Positions 15,947-24,800 of a stretch of 64,000 bases of DNA are shown here, piece after piece. The DNA lies in the NCBI RefSeq assembly GCF_008831125.1, contig NZ_WBKA01000003.1, positions 124,001-188,000 on the forward strand, read 5' to 3'. The notes beneath the pieces were generated by a model. That model did not search any database, was not told the DNA's origin, and saw only the letters and a program-made list of their open reading frames with translations. Both the position numbers and the translations under genes were made by a program. The DNA is from Pseudoclavibacter caeni. GTDB taxonomy: Bacteria; Actinomycetota; Actinomycetes; Actinomycetales; Microbacteriaceae. Positions within the stretch are counted from its first letter, which is position 1, and the number at the start of each line of letters is the position of its first letter.

Positions 15947-16971
15947 CGCTGCCGTCCTCCTCCCGCCCTGGCGTCGGTCAGGACATCCTCGTTGCGCGGT
16001 GCGATGTGCACCGTGAGATCCGCTGGGTTCATTCTGCCTTCGAGCACGAGCGACACCTGCGAGACGATCGGCATGTCGACGCCGTGCTCGCGGGCGAGGT
16101 CGAGCACCGGGCGCACCGAGCCGATGCCCTCGGCCGTCTGCTGCATCCGCCGCACCACCTCGTCCAGCGGATGCCCCTCGCCGAGCAGGCGCCCGGCCGT
16201 GTGATTGCGCGAGAGGGTCGACTCGCAGGTGGCGATCAGGTCGCCGAGCCCGGCGAGGCCGGTCATCGTGTCAGGGTGACCGCCCAGCGCGACCGCGAAG
16301 CGGCTGATCTCGTCGAGGCCGCGGGTGATGATCGCCGCCTTCGTGTTCTCCCCGTAGCCGACCCCGCTGACGATGCCGACCGCGAGGGCGATGAGGTTCT
16401 TGAGCACGCCCCCGTACTCGGTGCCGATCACGTCGTCGTTGGCGAACGCGCTGAAGTAGCGGTTGGTGACGCAGGCGGCGATCCGCTCGGCCAGCGCGCC
16501 GTCGGCGCTCGCCACGGCGGCCGCGGCCGGCTGCTCGGCGGCGATCTCGCGGGCGATGTTCGGCCCGGAGAGCACGGCCACCCGCTCCGGCGCCCAGCCG
16601 AGCTCGCCGATGACGACCTCGCTCATGCGCAGCTGCGTGCCCCGTTCGAGCCCCTTGATCAGGCTCATGATCACCGCATCCCGCGGCAGCGCGTCGCGCA
16701 CCCCGGCGAGCACCGACCGCAGCCGCTGCGAGGGAACCGACAGGCACACCAGCTCGGCGCCGGCGAGCGCCCGGGCCGGGTCGGTCGTGGCGTGCAGGCT
16801 GGCCGGCAGCACCGTGCCCGGCAGGTAGTCGTCGTTGGCGTGGCGCACCTGGATGCCGGTGGCGATCTCGCGGCGACGGGCGAGCACGGTGGTCTCGCAC
16901 CCGGCGTCGGCGAGCACCTTCGCGAAGGTGGTGCCCCACGACCCCGCGCCGATCACGGCCGCCCGGGTCAT
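15943..16971 (-). CDS. gpsA: Glycerol-3-phosphate dehydrogenase (NAD(P)+)
   Basis: 342 residues from the ATG at 16971. The N-terminal Rossmann motif VIGAGSWGTTFAKVLA (5-20) binds NAD(P)H; the middle has SLIKGLE and LSGPNIAREIA; the C-terminal domain has VGYGENTKAAIITRGL with the catalytic Lys. Supplies sn-glycerol 3-phosphate for phospholipids. It overlaps plsC and ddl by 4 nt on each side, and its product is the substrate pool on which acyltransferases such as the neighbouring PlsC act. Confidence 0.95.
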   Translation of the reverse strand: MTRAAVIGAGSWGTTFAKVLADAGCETTVLARRREIATGIQVRHANDDYLPGTVLPASLHATTDPARALAGAELVCLSVPSQRLRSVLAGVRDALPRDAVIMSLIKGLERGTQLRMSEVVIGELGWAPERVAVLSGPNIAREIAAEQPAAAAVASADGALAERIAACVTNRYFSAFANDDVIGTEYGGVLKNLIALAVGIVSGVGYGENTKAAIITRGLDEISRFAVALGGHPDTMTGLAGLGDLIATCESTLSRNHTAGRLLGEGHPLDEVVRRMQQTAEGIGSVRPVLDLAREHGVDMPIVSQVSLVLEGRMNPADLTVHIAPRNEDVLTDARAGGGRQR

Positions 16972-17711
16972 CGTGCCCCCTCCGTGTCGGCGGTGGGGCG
17001 GTCGGGGCGCGGCCCGCGCAGCGTCTCGAGCAGTGCGGTGATCTCGCCCATGAGCTCGGCGGTCGCCCGCGCGTAGTCGGCGGAGTTGTGCAGATCCGCG
17101 TACCGCGACGCCGGGATCGGGTCGCCGACCTGGACGACGAACCGCTTGCGCGGCAGGATGTGCAGCCCCTTCCCATAGCGGGGCAGGATCTCCTGCGCGC
17201 CCCACTGGGCGACGGGCACGATCGGGCAGCCGGTCGCCTGTGCCAGCCGCACCGCCCCGCTCTTGCCGCGCATCGGCCACAGGTCGGGGTCGCGGGTGAG
17301 CGTGCCCTCGGGGTAGATCTGCACGGTCTGACCGCGTTCGAGCCACGCGCGGGCGTTGCGCAGCGAGTCACCGCCGTGGGCGTGCCGATCGACGGGGATC
17401 TGCTCGCCGTGCCGCATCACCCAGCCGACCACGGGGATGTGGAACAGCTGCTCCTTGGCCAGGAAGTGGGGCATGCGGCCGGCCTCCCACATGAAGCGAA
17501 TCATCAGCAGCGGGTCGAGCTTGGTGATGTGATTGGCCGCGAGGATGAACGGCCCGTCGGGCAGCCGGTCGACGTCGCGGAACTCGCTGCGCGCGAGCAC
17601 CTTGGTCAGCGGCACGACGACGGCGGCGACGCCCCGAGCCAGCGGGCCGAACTCGCTGCGGTCACGGCGGGCGGGCGACGAGGCGGGGGATGCGGGGGAA
17701 GGCTGGTTCAC
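16968..17711 (-). CDS. plsC: 1-acyl-sn-glycerol-3-phosphate acyltransferase (PlsC-like)
   Basis: 247 residues. HX4D motif in AANHITKLDPLL, EGTLTRD (third acyltransferase block) and the following VPVAQWGAQEI identify the LPLAT family. Makes phosphatidic acid at the membrane. It starts one nt after the leuD stop and overlaps gpsA by 4 nt. In many Micrococcales murA lies between leuD and plsC; here it is absent. Confidence 0.92.
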   Translation of the reverse strand: MNQPSPASPASSPARRDRSEFGPLARGVAAVVVPLTKVLARSEFRDVDRLPDGPFILAANHITKLDPLLMIRFMWEAGRMPHFLAKEQLFHIPVVGWVMRHGEQIPVDRHAHGGDSLRNARAWLERGQTVQIYPEGTLTRDPDLWPMRGKSGAVRLAQATGCPIVPVAQWGAQEILPRYGKGLHILPRKRFVVQVGDPIPASRYADLHNSADYARATAELMGEITALLETLRGPRPDRPTADTEGAR

Positions 17712-17712
17712 G

Positions 17713-18312
17713 TCACGACCTCGCCGACAGGGTGCGGGGCCGCCAGGCGGCCCGTCCGGCCTCGTAAGCGCTGATCGCGTCCTCGTGCTGCAGCGTCAGC
17801 GAGACGTCGTCGAGCCCCTCGAGCAGGCGATGCCGCACGTCGTCGTCGATCTGGAAGGAGAACTCCTCGTCGCCGACGATGAGCACCCGACGCTCGAGAT
17901 CGACGGTGCCCTCGCGGCCGGGGCGCTCGTCGACGAGCGCCCACACCCGCTCCACCTGCGTCTCGTCGAGCACGCCGGCGAGCAGACCCTGCTTGCCCGC
18001 GTTGCCGCGGAAGATGTCGCCGAATCGCGGCGAGAACACCGCGCGGAACCCGTAATCATGCAGCGCCCACACGGCGTGCTCGCGCGACGACCCCGTGCCG
18101 AAGTCGGGGCCGGCGACGAGGATGCGCGCCGGGGCGAACCGGGGATCGTTGAGCACGAAGTCGGGATCCTGCCGCCACCGCTCGAACAGCGCATCCTCGA
18201 AGCCGCTCTTCGTGACGCGCTTGAGGTATTTCGCGGGCAGGATCTGATCGGTGTCGACGTTCGAGCGATGCAGCGGCGCGATCACCGCGCTCATCGTCGT
18301 GAACCGCTCCAT
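17713..18312 (-). CDS. leuD: 3-isopropylmalate dehydratase small subunit
   Basis: 199 residues from the ATG at 18312. Aconitase swivel domain with [16 protein letters not shown] and [17 protein letters not shown]. Pairs with LeuC to isomerise isopropylmalate in leucine synthesis. The leuC TGA and leuD ATG share one base (TGATG). Confidence 0.96.
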   Translation of the reverse strand: MERFTTMSAVIAPLHRSNVDTDQILPAKYLKRVTKSGFEDALFERWRQDPDFVLNDPRFAPARILVAGPDFGTGSSREHAVWALHDYGFRAVFSPRFGDIFRGNAGKQGLLAGVLDETQVERVWALVDERPGREGTVDLERRVLIVGDEEFSFQIDDDVRHRLLEGLDDVSLTLQHEDAISAYEAGRAAWRPRTLSARS

Positions 18313-19841
18313 CAGCGGGCCTCCTTCTCGGGGTTCGACGCGGACGCCGGGTGGAAGCCCCGACTGCCGACGAGCTCGACGGCGGTCATGCCGAGATCGG
18401 CCGGCGATGAGAGGGTGCCGCGCACCGCCGTGGCGGCGGCGACCAGCGGCGAGACCAGGTGGGTGCGGCCGCCGCGCCCCTGGCGTCCCTCGAAGTTGCG
18501 GTTCGAGGTCGATGCCGAGCGCTGGCCGGGCTGCAGCTGGTCGGGGTTCATGCCGAGGCACATCGAGCAGCCGGCGTGCCGCCACTCGGCGCCGAACGCC
18601 TCGAACACCCGGTCGAGGCCCTCCGCCTCGGCCTGAGCGCGCACCCGGGCCGAACCGGGCACGACCATGACGCGCACGCCGTCCGCCCGATGCCGGCCGG
18701 CCATGACCGAGGCGGCCTGGCGCAGATCCTCGATGCGGCCGTTCGTGCACGATCCGATGAACACCGTGTCGACGGCGATGTCACGCATCGGCGTGCCCGG
18801 CCGTAGGTCCATGTACTCGAGGGCACGGCGGGCCGTGGCCCGGTCGTTCTCGTCGGCGATCGCCTCGGGGTCGGGCACGGTCGCCGACAGCGGCACGCCC
18901 TGACCGGGGTTCGTGCCCCAGGTGACGAACGGCTCGAGCCGGTCGGCGTCGATGCGCACGACCCGGTCGAACTCCGCACCGTCATCGGTGTGCAGCGTGC
19001 GCCAGTAGGCGACCGCCGCATCCCAGTCCGCGCCGCGGGGGGCGTGCGGCCGCCCCTTGACGTATGCGAAGGTCGTCTCGTCGGGCGCGACCATGCCGGC
19101 CCGGGCGCCTGCCTCGATCGACATGTTGCAGATGGTCATGCGCCCCTCCATCGACAGGGCGCGGATGGCCGACCCACGGTATTCGATGATGTGCCCCTGG
19201 GCGCCGCCGGTGCCGATGCGGGCGATGACGGCGAGGATGATGTCCTTGGGCGTCACCCCCGGGCGCAGCGTGCCCTCGACCTCGACGGCCATCGTCTTGA
19301 ACGGTTTGAGCGCGAGGGTCTGCGTGGCGAGCACGTGCTCGACCTCGCTGGTGCCGATGCCCAGACCGATCGATCCAAACGCCCCATGGGTGGAGGTGTG
19401 CGAGTCGCCGCACACGATCGTCAGCCCCGGCATGGTCAGGCCCAGCTGGGGCCCGACGACGTGGACGATGCCCTGCTCGCGGTCGCCGAGCGAGTGCAGC
19501 CGGATGCCGAACTCCTTCGCGTTGCGGCGCAGGGTCTCGATCTGCAGCCGGCTGACGGGGTCGGCGATCGGCTGGTCGATGTGGTCGGTCGGGGTGTTGT
19601 GATCCTCGGTGGCGATCGTGAGGTCGGGGCGGCGGACGCGGCGGCCGCCCAGGCGCAGCCCGTCGAACGCCTGGGGACTGGTCACCTCGTGCAGCAGGTG
19701 CAGGTCGATGTACAGCAGGTCGGGCCCGCCGTTCTCGCCGCGACGGACGACGTGGGCATCCCAGAGCTTCTCGGCGAGGGTGCGGGGGCGATCGGCGAAC
19801 GCGGTTGCGGGTGCGTGCTGTGGTGCGTTGGTTGCGGACAT
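18312..19841 (-). CDS. leuC: 3-isopropylmalate dehydratase large subunit
   Basis: 509 residues. The three [4Fe-4S] ligands are visible in IGSCTNG and GCSMCLGM; catalytic region [13 protein letters not shown]. Acts with LeuD in the second step of leucine synthesis. First structural gene of the five-gene operon; preceded by a leucine-rich leader peptide and alternative hairpins, so amino-acid supply probably sets its expression. Start chosen at the ATG at 19841 behind AGAGGATC. Confidence 0.97.
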   Translation of the reverse strand: MSATNAPQHAPATAFADRPRTLAEKLWDAHVVRRGENGGPDLLYIDLHLLHEVTSPQAFDGLRLGGRRVRRPDLTIATEDHNTPTDHIDQPIADPVSRLQIETLRRNAKEFGIRLHSLGDREQGIVHVVGPQLGLTMPGLTIVCGDSHTSTHGAFGSIGLGIGTSEVEHVLATQTLALKPFKTMAVEVEGTLRPGVTPKDIILAVIARIGTGGAQGHIIEYRGSAIRALSMEGRMTICNMSIEAGARAGMVAPDETTFAYVKGRPHAPRGADWDAAVAYWRTLHTDDGAEFDRVVRIDADRLEPFVTWGTNPGQGVPLSATVPDPEAIADENDRATARRALEYMDLRPGTPMRDIAVDTVFIGSCTNGRIEDLRQAASVMAGRHRADGVRVMVVPGSARVRAQAEAEGLDRVFEAFGAEWRHAGCSMCLGMNPDQLQPGQRSASTSNRNFEGRQGRGGRTHLVSPLVAAATAVRGTLSSPADLGMTAVELVGSRGFHPASASNPEKEAR

Positions 19842-19908
19842 GATCCTCTGGGTGCCTCTCTCCTGTCGACGGCAGACCGTGGCGCGACTCCGCGGCGAGG
19901 CCGATCTG
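19842..19908 (-). promoter_or_regulatory. Leu attenuator: mutually exclusive RNA pairings before leuC
   Basis: On the minus strand CCGCGGCGAG (19930-19921, inside the leader peptide) is fully complementary to CTCGCCGCGG (19899-19890). Separately, CTCCTGTC (19920-19913, covering the Leu codons CTC CTG) is fully complementary to GACAGGAG (19867-19860), which belongs to a purine-rich stretch shortly before the leuC start. A ribosome waiting at the late Leu codons would free the purine-rich stretch; fast translation would let it be sequestered. Confidence 0.6.
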
Positions 19909-19959
19909 TCAGGACAGGAGCTCGCCGCGGCGACGAAGGAGGAGTCGACGGCAGTGCAT
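19909..19959 (-). CDS. leuL: Leucine leader peptide (16 aa)
   Basis: ATG at 19959, TGA at 19911-19909. Translation is [16 protein letters not shown]: five Leu in 16 residues, in the runs CTC CTC CTT and CTC CTG. The start lies 8 nt after TAGAAT (19973-19968), preceded by TG-N to give an extended -10, so the transcript would begin almost at the ATG. Leaderless leucine-rich leader peptides are known in front of actinobacterial leu genes; this one precedes leuCD. No homology search was possible. Confidence 0.7.
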   Translation of the reverse strand: MHCRRLLLRRRGELLS

Positions 19960-20015
19960 GGTCTCTGATTCTACCACCGCCGGCGGCCGCCACTCAGACC
20001 GCCGGCCGCACCCGG

Positions 20016-21032
20016 TCACCGCTCCGCAGCACCCGGGTGCGGCAGGTCCTCACCGGCGGCCAGCCGGTCGCGGCGCACCTTGATCAGGCTGGCGACCGTG
20101 GCCACGCCCATGGACGCGACGATGACGACGAGCGAGGCGACCGTGCTGATGTCCGGCGCCCAGGCGATCGGCTCGCCGCCGTTGACGAACGGCAGCTCGT
20201 TGACGTGCATCGCGTGCAGCACGAGCTTGACGCCGATGAACCCGAGGATGAACGCGATGCCGTACTTGAGGTACTCGAGCTTGTCGAGCAGTCCGCCGAG
20301 CAGGAAGTACAGCTGGCGCAGCCCCATCAGGGCGAACACGTTCGTCGCGAACACGAGGAACGCGTTCTGGGTGATGCCGAAGATCGCCGGGATCGAGTCG
20401 AAGGCGAACAGCAGGTCGGTCGTGCCGATCGCGAGGAACACCATGAGCATGGGGGTCCAGTACCGCTGGCCGTCGATCGTGGTGCGCAGCCGGGAGCCGT
20501 CGAACTGGTCGGTCATGCGCACCCGGCGGCGCAGCATCCGGATGAAGCCGTTGTCCTCCCCCTCGCCCTCATCCTCAGACCCGAAGGCCTGCTTGATCGC
20601 CGTGTACACGAGGTAGGCGCCGAACAGGTAGAACACGAAGCTCCAGCGCTCGAGGATCTGCGCGCCGAGCAGGATGAACACGCCGCGCAGCGCCAGCGCG
20701 ACGAGGATGCCGAACATCAGCACCTCCTGCTGATACCTCCGCGGCACCCCGAAGCGCGACATGATGATCACGAACACGAACAGGTTGTCGATGCTCAGCG
20801 AGTACTCGGTGAGCCAGCCGGCGATGAACTCGCTGCCGTGGGTGGCGTCCCCGATGACGAACAGCACGCCGGCGAAGGCCAGGGCCAGCGCCACGTAGAA
20901 CCCGACCCACAAGCTCGCCTCCTTCATCGACGGCACGTGCGGGCGTTTGACGACGAGGAGGATGTCGAACACGAGCACGAGCAGCAGGGCGATCGTCGAG
21001 CCGATCTCGAAGGCGACGGGTAATGGCTGCAT
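20016..21032 (-). CDS. TerC/Alx family membrane protein
   Basis: 338 residues from the ATG at 21032 (MQPLPVAFEIGS), which follows AGAGGAATCCTTCG. Seven to nine membrane helices; family signatures EYSLSIDNLFVFVIIM (acidic Asp in the membrane) and FAFDSIPAIFGITQNAFLVFATNVFALMGLRQL seen as two blocks. An acidic cytoplasmic loop EDEGEGED separates the halves. TerC/Alx proteins are linked to manganese efflux and to metalation of exported enzymes. The manganese-riboswitch-like leader upstream agrees with that role. Confidence 0.9.
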   Translation of the reverse strand: MQPLPVAFEIGSTIALLLVLVFDILLVVKRPHVPSMKEASLWVGFYVALALAFAGVLFVIGDATHGSEFIAGWLTEYSLSIDNLFVFVIIMSRFGVPRRYQQEVLMFGILVALALRGVFILLGAQILERWSFVFYLFGAYLVYTAIKQAFGSEDEGEGEDNGFIRMLRRRVRMTDQFDGSRLRTTIDGQRYWTPMLMVFLAIGTTDLLFAFDSIPAIFGITQNAFLVFATNVFALMGLRQLYFLLGGLLDKLEYLKYGIAFILGFIGVKLVLHAMHVNELPFVNGGEPIAWAPDISTVASLVVIVASMGVATVASLIKVRRDRLAAGEDLPHPGAAER

Positions 21033-21069
21033 CGAAGGATTCCTCTCGAAGGGTCGGTGATCCGTCGGC

Positions 21070-21182
21070 GTCGCCGGCGGCCCGAAAGTCTCTCCCACGC
21101 GCCTGCAGCGCGCACCCGGACCGGCCGGAGGAATCCGACGTACTGACGACCGCGGGCTGGCGGGATACTCCCCTTCGCTGAG
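21070..21182 (-). promoter_or_regulatory. Probable yybP-ykoY (manganese) riboswitch of terC
   Basis: The terC leader (minus strand) begins after a TAGAGT -10 (21193-21188) and contains GAAGGGGAGTA near its 5' end, then GGTCGTCAGTACG, and GGAGAGACTTT near 21075-21090 region, the order of conserved blocks known from actinobacterial yybP-ykoY elements, which bind Mn2+ and often precede terC/alx genes. I could not run a covariance model, so this rests on motif recall and gene context. Confidence 0.6.
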
Positions 21183-21301
21183 GTGACACTCTAGCATCCC
21201 GCCGCCGCGTGACGTCGCGGCGCACTGGCCCGGGGTGACGCGCCGGACGGAGGCGTCTGGCGCACCAGTCGTGCACCAGTCGCATACATCTGTCGGGCAA
21301 A

Positions 21302-21332
21302 GTGGTCAGACCACACGACTTCTCCCTATAGT
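21302..21332 (+). promoter_or_regulatory. poxB promoter with FadR/GntR-like palindrome
   Basis: GTGGTC-A-GACCAC is a perfect palindrome at 21302-21314, close to the TGGTNNGACCA sites of FadR/LldR/PdhR-type GntR repressors. A TATAGT -10 lies at 21327-21332, so the palindrome covers the -35 position and would repress. The poxB ATG is 48 nt downstream. Confidence 0.6.
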
Positions 21333-21379
21333 CGGCCTCGGAGCAGGCCTCCCCGACCCGCCCGCTCCGAGGAGGCACC

Positions 21380-23107
21380 ATGACCACCGTCGCCCAGAAC
21401 ATGATCGAGATGCTGCACCACAACGGGGTGCGACGCGTCTACGGACTCGCCGGCGACTCGCTCAACGGCGTCACCGACGCCATCCGCCGCGACGGCCGCA
21501 TCCGCTGGGTGCAAGTGCGCCACGAGGAGTCGGCCGCATACGCCGCCGGCGCCGAGGCGCAGATCACCGGCGAGATCGCCGTGTGCGCGGGCTCGTGCGG
21601 CCCAGGCAACCTGCATCTGATCAACGGCCTGTTCGACGCGAACCGCTCGCGCGTGCCCGTGCTCGCGATCGCCGCGCACATCCCCAGCGAGGAGATCGGC
21701 AGCGGCTACTTCCAGGAGACACACCCGCAGGAACTGTTCCGGGAGTGCAGCGTGTACGCCGAGCTCGTCTCCTCCCCCGCCCAGATGCCCCGGCTGCTGG
21801 AGATCGCGATGCGCGAGGCCATCGAGCGCCGTGGCGTCGCCGTGCTCGTCATCCCCGGGGACGTCGCCCTCGCCGAGGCCGTCGATGACCGCGTCGCCAC
21901 GGTGACGCGAGCGCATCCGGTGATCCGCCCGTCCGACGACGAGCTCGCCCGAACCGCCGACGTGCTCAACGGGGCCCGGCGGGTGACGATCCTGGCCGGA
22001 GCCGGCGTGCAGGGCGCGCACGACGAGCTGATCCGCCTGGCCGACACGCTCGCCGCGCCGATCGTGCACGCCCTGCGCGGCAAGGAGTTCATCGAGTACG
22101 ACAACCCGTTCGACGTGGGCATGACGGGCCTGCTCGGCTTCGCCTCGGGGTACCGGGCGATCGACGCGGCCGACGTGCTGCTCGTGCTCGGCACCGACTT
22201 CCCGTACCAGCAGTTCTATCCGAAGGACGCCACGATCATCCAGGTGGACGTGCGCGGCGAGCAGATCGGCCGGCGCACCCCGGTGGACATCGGCCTCGTC
22301 GGCGACACCGGCGACACGATCCGGGCGCTGCTGCCGCTGCTTCACCGTCACACCGACCGCGCTCATCTCGAGGACTCCCGCCGCCACTACGCCCGCACGC
22401 GCGAGCGGCTCGACGATCTGGCCCAGCCCGGCCGGCGCGACGAGGGCCCGCTGCATCCGCAGCATGTCACGCGAGTGCTCGACGAGCTCGCGGACGACGA
22501 CGCGGTGTTCCTGCCCGACGTCGGCTCGCCGGTGGTGTGGGCCGCCCGCTACCTGACCATGAACGGCCGACGCCGGCTGATCGGCTCGTTCACGCACGGG
22601 TCGATGGCCAATGCGATCCCGCAGGCGATCGGCGTGCAGAGCGCTGCCCCGGACCGGCAGGTGATCACGCTCAGCGGCGACGGCGGGCTGACGATGCTGC
22701 TCGGCGACCTGCTGACGCTGAATCAAGAGCGGCTGCCGGTGAAGGTCGTCGTGTTCGACAACAGCTCGCTGAACTTCGTGGAACTCGAGATGAAGGCGGC
22801 CGGCTTCGTCAACTTCGGCACGGGCATGACGAACCCGGACTTCGCGCAGCTCGCCGAGGGCGCCGGCATCCTCGGCCTGCGTGTGGACCGGCCGAGCCAA
22901 CTGCGCCCCGCACTCGAGGCGGCGCTGCAGCACGACGGCCCCGCCCTGGTCGACGTGGTCACCACCCGGCAGGAGCTCTCGATGCCGCCGGCGATCGAGG
23001 CGAAGCAGGTGAAGGGCTTCGCGCTGTACGCGCTGCGCACGGTGATGTCCGGCCGCGGTGACGAGCTGCTCGATCTGACGCGCACGAACTGGCGTCAGCT
23101 GTTCTGA
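21380..23107 (+). CDS. poxB: Pyruvate dehydrogenase (quinone), pyruvate oxidase type
   Basis: 575 residues, thiamine-diphosphate and FAD flavoenzyme at the inner membrane that turns pyruvate into acetate and CO2 and feeds electrons to quinone. N-terminal VYGLAGDSLNGV and the ThDP Glu in VRHEESAAYAAG (near 50); central FAD-binding domain; C-terminal ThDP/Mg motif LSGDGGLTMLLGDLLTLNQ continuing to NNSSLN-like NSSLNFVE. RBS GAGGAGG 5 nt before ATG. Acetate produced could be recovered by Acs (1677-3689). Confidence 0.93.
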   Translation: MTTVAQNMIEMLHHNGVRRVYGLAGDSLNGVTDAIRRDGRIRWVQVRHEESAAYAAGAEAQITGEIAVCAGSCGPGNLHLINGLFDANRSRVPVLAIAAHIPSEEIGSGYFQETHPQELFRECSVYAELVSSPAQMPRLLEIAMREAIERRGVAVLVIPGDVALAEAVDDRVATVTRAHPVIRPSDDELARTADVLNGARRVTILAGAGVQGAHDELIRLADTLAAPIVHALRGKEFIEYDNPFDVGMTGLLGFASGYRAIDAADVLLVLGTDFPYQQFYPKDATIIQVDVRGEQIGRRTPVDIGLVGDTGDTIRALLPLLHRHTDRAHLEDSRRHYARTRERLDDLAQPGRRDEGPLHPQHVTRVLDELADDDAVFLPDVGSPVVWAARYLTMNGRRRLIGSFTHGSMANAIPQAIGVQSAAPDRQVITLSGDGGLTMLLGDLLTLNQERLPVKVVVFDNSSLNFVELEMKAAGFVNFGTGMTNPDFAQLAEGAGILGLRVDRPSQLRPALEAALQHDGPALVDVVTTRQELSMPPAIEAKQVKGFALYALRTVMSGRGDELLDLTRTNWRQLF

Positions 23108-23157
23108 GCCAGCCCGGGCCCGGGCGGTTCGAGCCCGACGCACTCACACGCACACGA

Positions 23158-23192
23158 CGAGGGCCCCGCCGGTTCACCCGGTGGGGCCCTCG
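23158..23192. terminator. Bidirectional terminator between poxB and the DctA-type carrier
   Basis: A 15-bp stem: CGAGGGCCCC (from 23158) pairs with GGGGCCCTCG (to 23192), continued inward by one G-T wobble and CCGG/CCGG around the loop TTCAC. It lies between two convergent genes. Confidence 0.85.
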
Positions 23193-23228
23193 CTCATGCC
23201 GCGACCGAGGTCACGGCAGCAGCAGGCG

Positions 23229-24563
23229 TCACTCGCCGCCCTCGAACCTCGCCTCGTCGAAAGGCAGCTCGCCGGCGAGCACCTTGGTGACGCGGTCGCG
23301 GTCGACCTCCTTCGTCCAGGTGCCCACGAGCAGCGTGGCGATCGCGTTGCCGGCGAAGTTCGTCAGCGCGCGGGCCTCGGACATGAACCGGTCGATGCCG
23401 AGCACGATGCTGGTGCCCTGGGCCAGATCGGGGCGCGCGGCCTGCAGACCGGCGGTCAGCGTCGCGATGCCGGCACCGGAGACCCCCGCCGCGCCCTTCG
23501 AGGCGATCATCATGAACAGCAGCAGGCCGATCTGCTCGCCGATGCTCATGGGCGTGCCCATCGCGTCCGCGATGAACAGCGACGACATGGTCAGGTAGAT
23601 GGCCGTGCCGTCGAGGTTGAACGAGTAGCCGGTCGGCACAGTGATGCCCACCACGGCCTTGTCGACACCGATGTGCTCCATCTTGGCGATCAGCCGCGGC
23701 AGCGCGGTCTCGGAAGAGCTCGTCGCGAGGATCAGCAGGAACTCCTTGCCGAGGTATCCCAGGAACTTGAACACGTTGACGCGGGTGAAGGCGTACAGGA
23801 TCGCGCCGAGCACGAGGAACACGAACAGGGCGCAGGTGATGTAGAAGCCGACCATGACGGCGATGAGACTGCCGAGGCCGCCCCAGCCGGTCGCACCGAT
23901 GAGCGCGGCCATGCCGCCGAAGGCGCCGATCGGGGCGACCCACATGATCATGTTCAGGATGCGGAAGACGATCTTCTGCAGATACTCGACGACCTTCAGC
24001 ACCGGCTGCGCCTTCTCGCCCATGCCCTGCACGGCGAAGCCGACGAGCAGCGCGACGAACAGACCCGAGATGACCTCGCCGTCGGTGAACGGGGCGAAGA
24101 GACTGTCCGGGATGATGCCGAGCACGAAGTCCTGGATCGTGCCGGTGTCACTCGATGCGCTGCTCGAGCCGCTGTTGAGCATCTCGCCAATGTCGAGACC
24201 CTCGCCGGGCTTGATAATGTTGCCGACGGTCAGGCCGATCACCAGTGCGACGAACGACATGATGATGAAGTACAGCAGCGCGAGACCGCCGATCTTGCCG
24301 ACCGTGGCCGCCTTGGCGATCGAGCCGATGCCCAGCACGATCGTGGTGAAGATGATCGGCACGATGAGCATCTTGATCAGGTTGACGAACCCGGTCGCGA
24401 GGATCTTCAGGCTGACGGCCTGGTGCGGGAAGATGAAGCCGAAGATCACGCCGAGCACCGCCGCGGCGATGACCAGCGCGTAGAGCCAGAAACTCGATCG
24501 CTTCTTCTTGGGCGTCGTGGATGATGGCGCGGGGGATGCTGAGGTCACTGCTGAGCTCGCCAT
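23229..24563 (-). CDS. Dicarboxylate/amino acid:cation symporter (DAACS family)
   Basis: 444 residues, eight helices plus re-entrant hairpins. HP1 serine-rich motif ATSSSETALPRL and TM7 motif PTGYSFNLDGTAIYLTMSS identify the DctA/GltP family; the SGAGIATLTAG region is HP2. It takes up C4-dicarboxylates or glutamate/aspartate with H+ or Na+; the substrate cannot be fixed by eye. Start at the ATG at 24563 behind AAGGACAGCA. Confidence 0.9.
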   Translation of the reverse strand: MASSAVTSASPAPSSTTPKKKRSSFWLYALVIAAAVLGVIFGFIFPHQAVSLKILATGFVNLIKMLIVPIIFTTIVLGIGSIAKAATVGKIGGLALLYFIIMSFVALVIGLTVGNIIKPGEGLDIGEMLNSGSSSASSDTGTIQDFVLGIIPDSLFAPFTDGEVISGLFVALLVGFAVQGMGEKAQPVLKVVEYLQKIVFRILNMIMWVAPIGAFGGMAALIGATGWGGLGSLIAVMVGFYITCALFVFLVLGAILYAFTRVNVFKFLGYLGKEFLLILATSSSETALPRLIAKMEHIGVDKAVVGITVPTGYSFNLDGTAIYLTMSSLFIADAMGTPMSIGEQIGLLLFMMIASKGAAGVSGAGIATLTAGLQAARPDLAQGTSIVLGIDRFMSEARALTNFAGNAIATLLVGTWTKEVDRDRVTKVLAGELPFDEARFEGGE

Positions 24564-24652
24564 TGCTGTCCTTCTTCATCGAAGTGGTGCGTTTTCGGGA
24601 TGGCGCCCGTCGCATGACGGCCGGTCCCGGCAGCACTGCGGCGAACTGCTGG

Positions 24653-24681
24653 ATTATAGCGCCGAGTCGCGTCTGACGCAA
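24653..24681 (-). promoter_or_regulatory. Vegetative promoter of the DAACS symporter
   Basis: On the minus strand TTGCGT (24681-24676), a 17-bp spacer and a perfect TATAAT (24658-24653), about 90 nt upstream of the start codon. The leader in between shows no clear element. Confidence 0.7.
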
Positions 24682-24800
24682 GTCGAAGTCGTACGCGCTG
24701 CGCGGTCATCCCGCCGGCACCGGTCGACGACGCCCCGGCCACGTCGTACATCCCCCGCCCAGTCACGTCCTCCCTCGCCCAGCCGTGCGGCGAGACCGTG

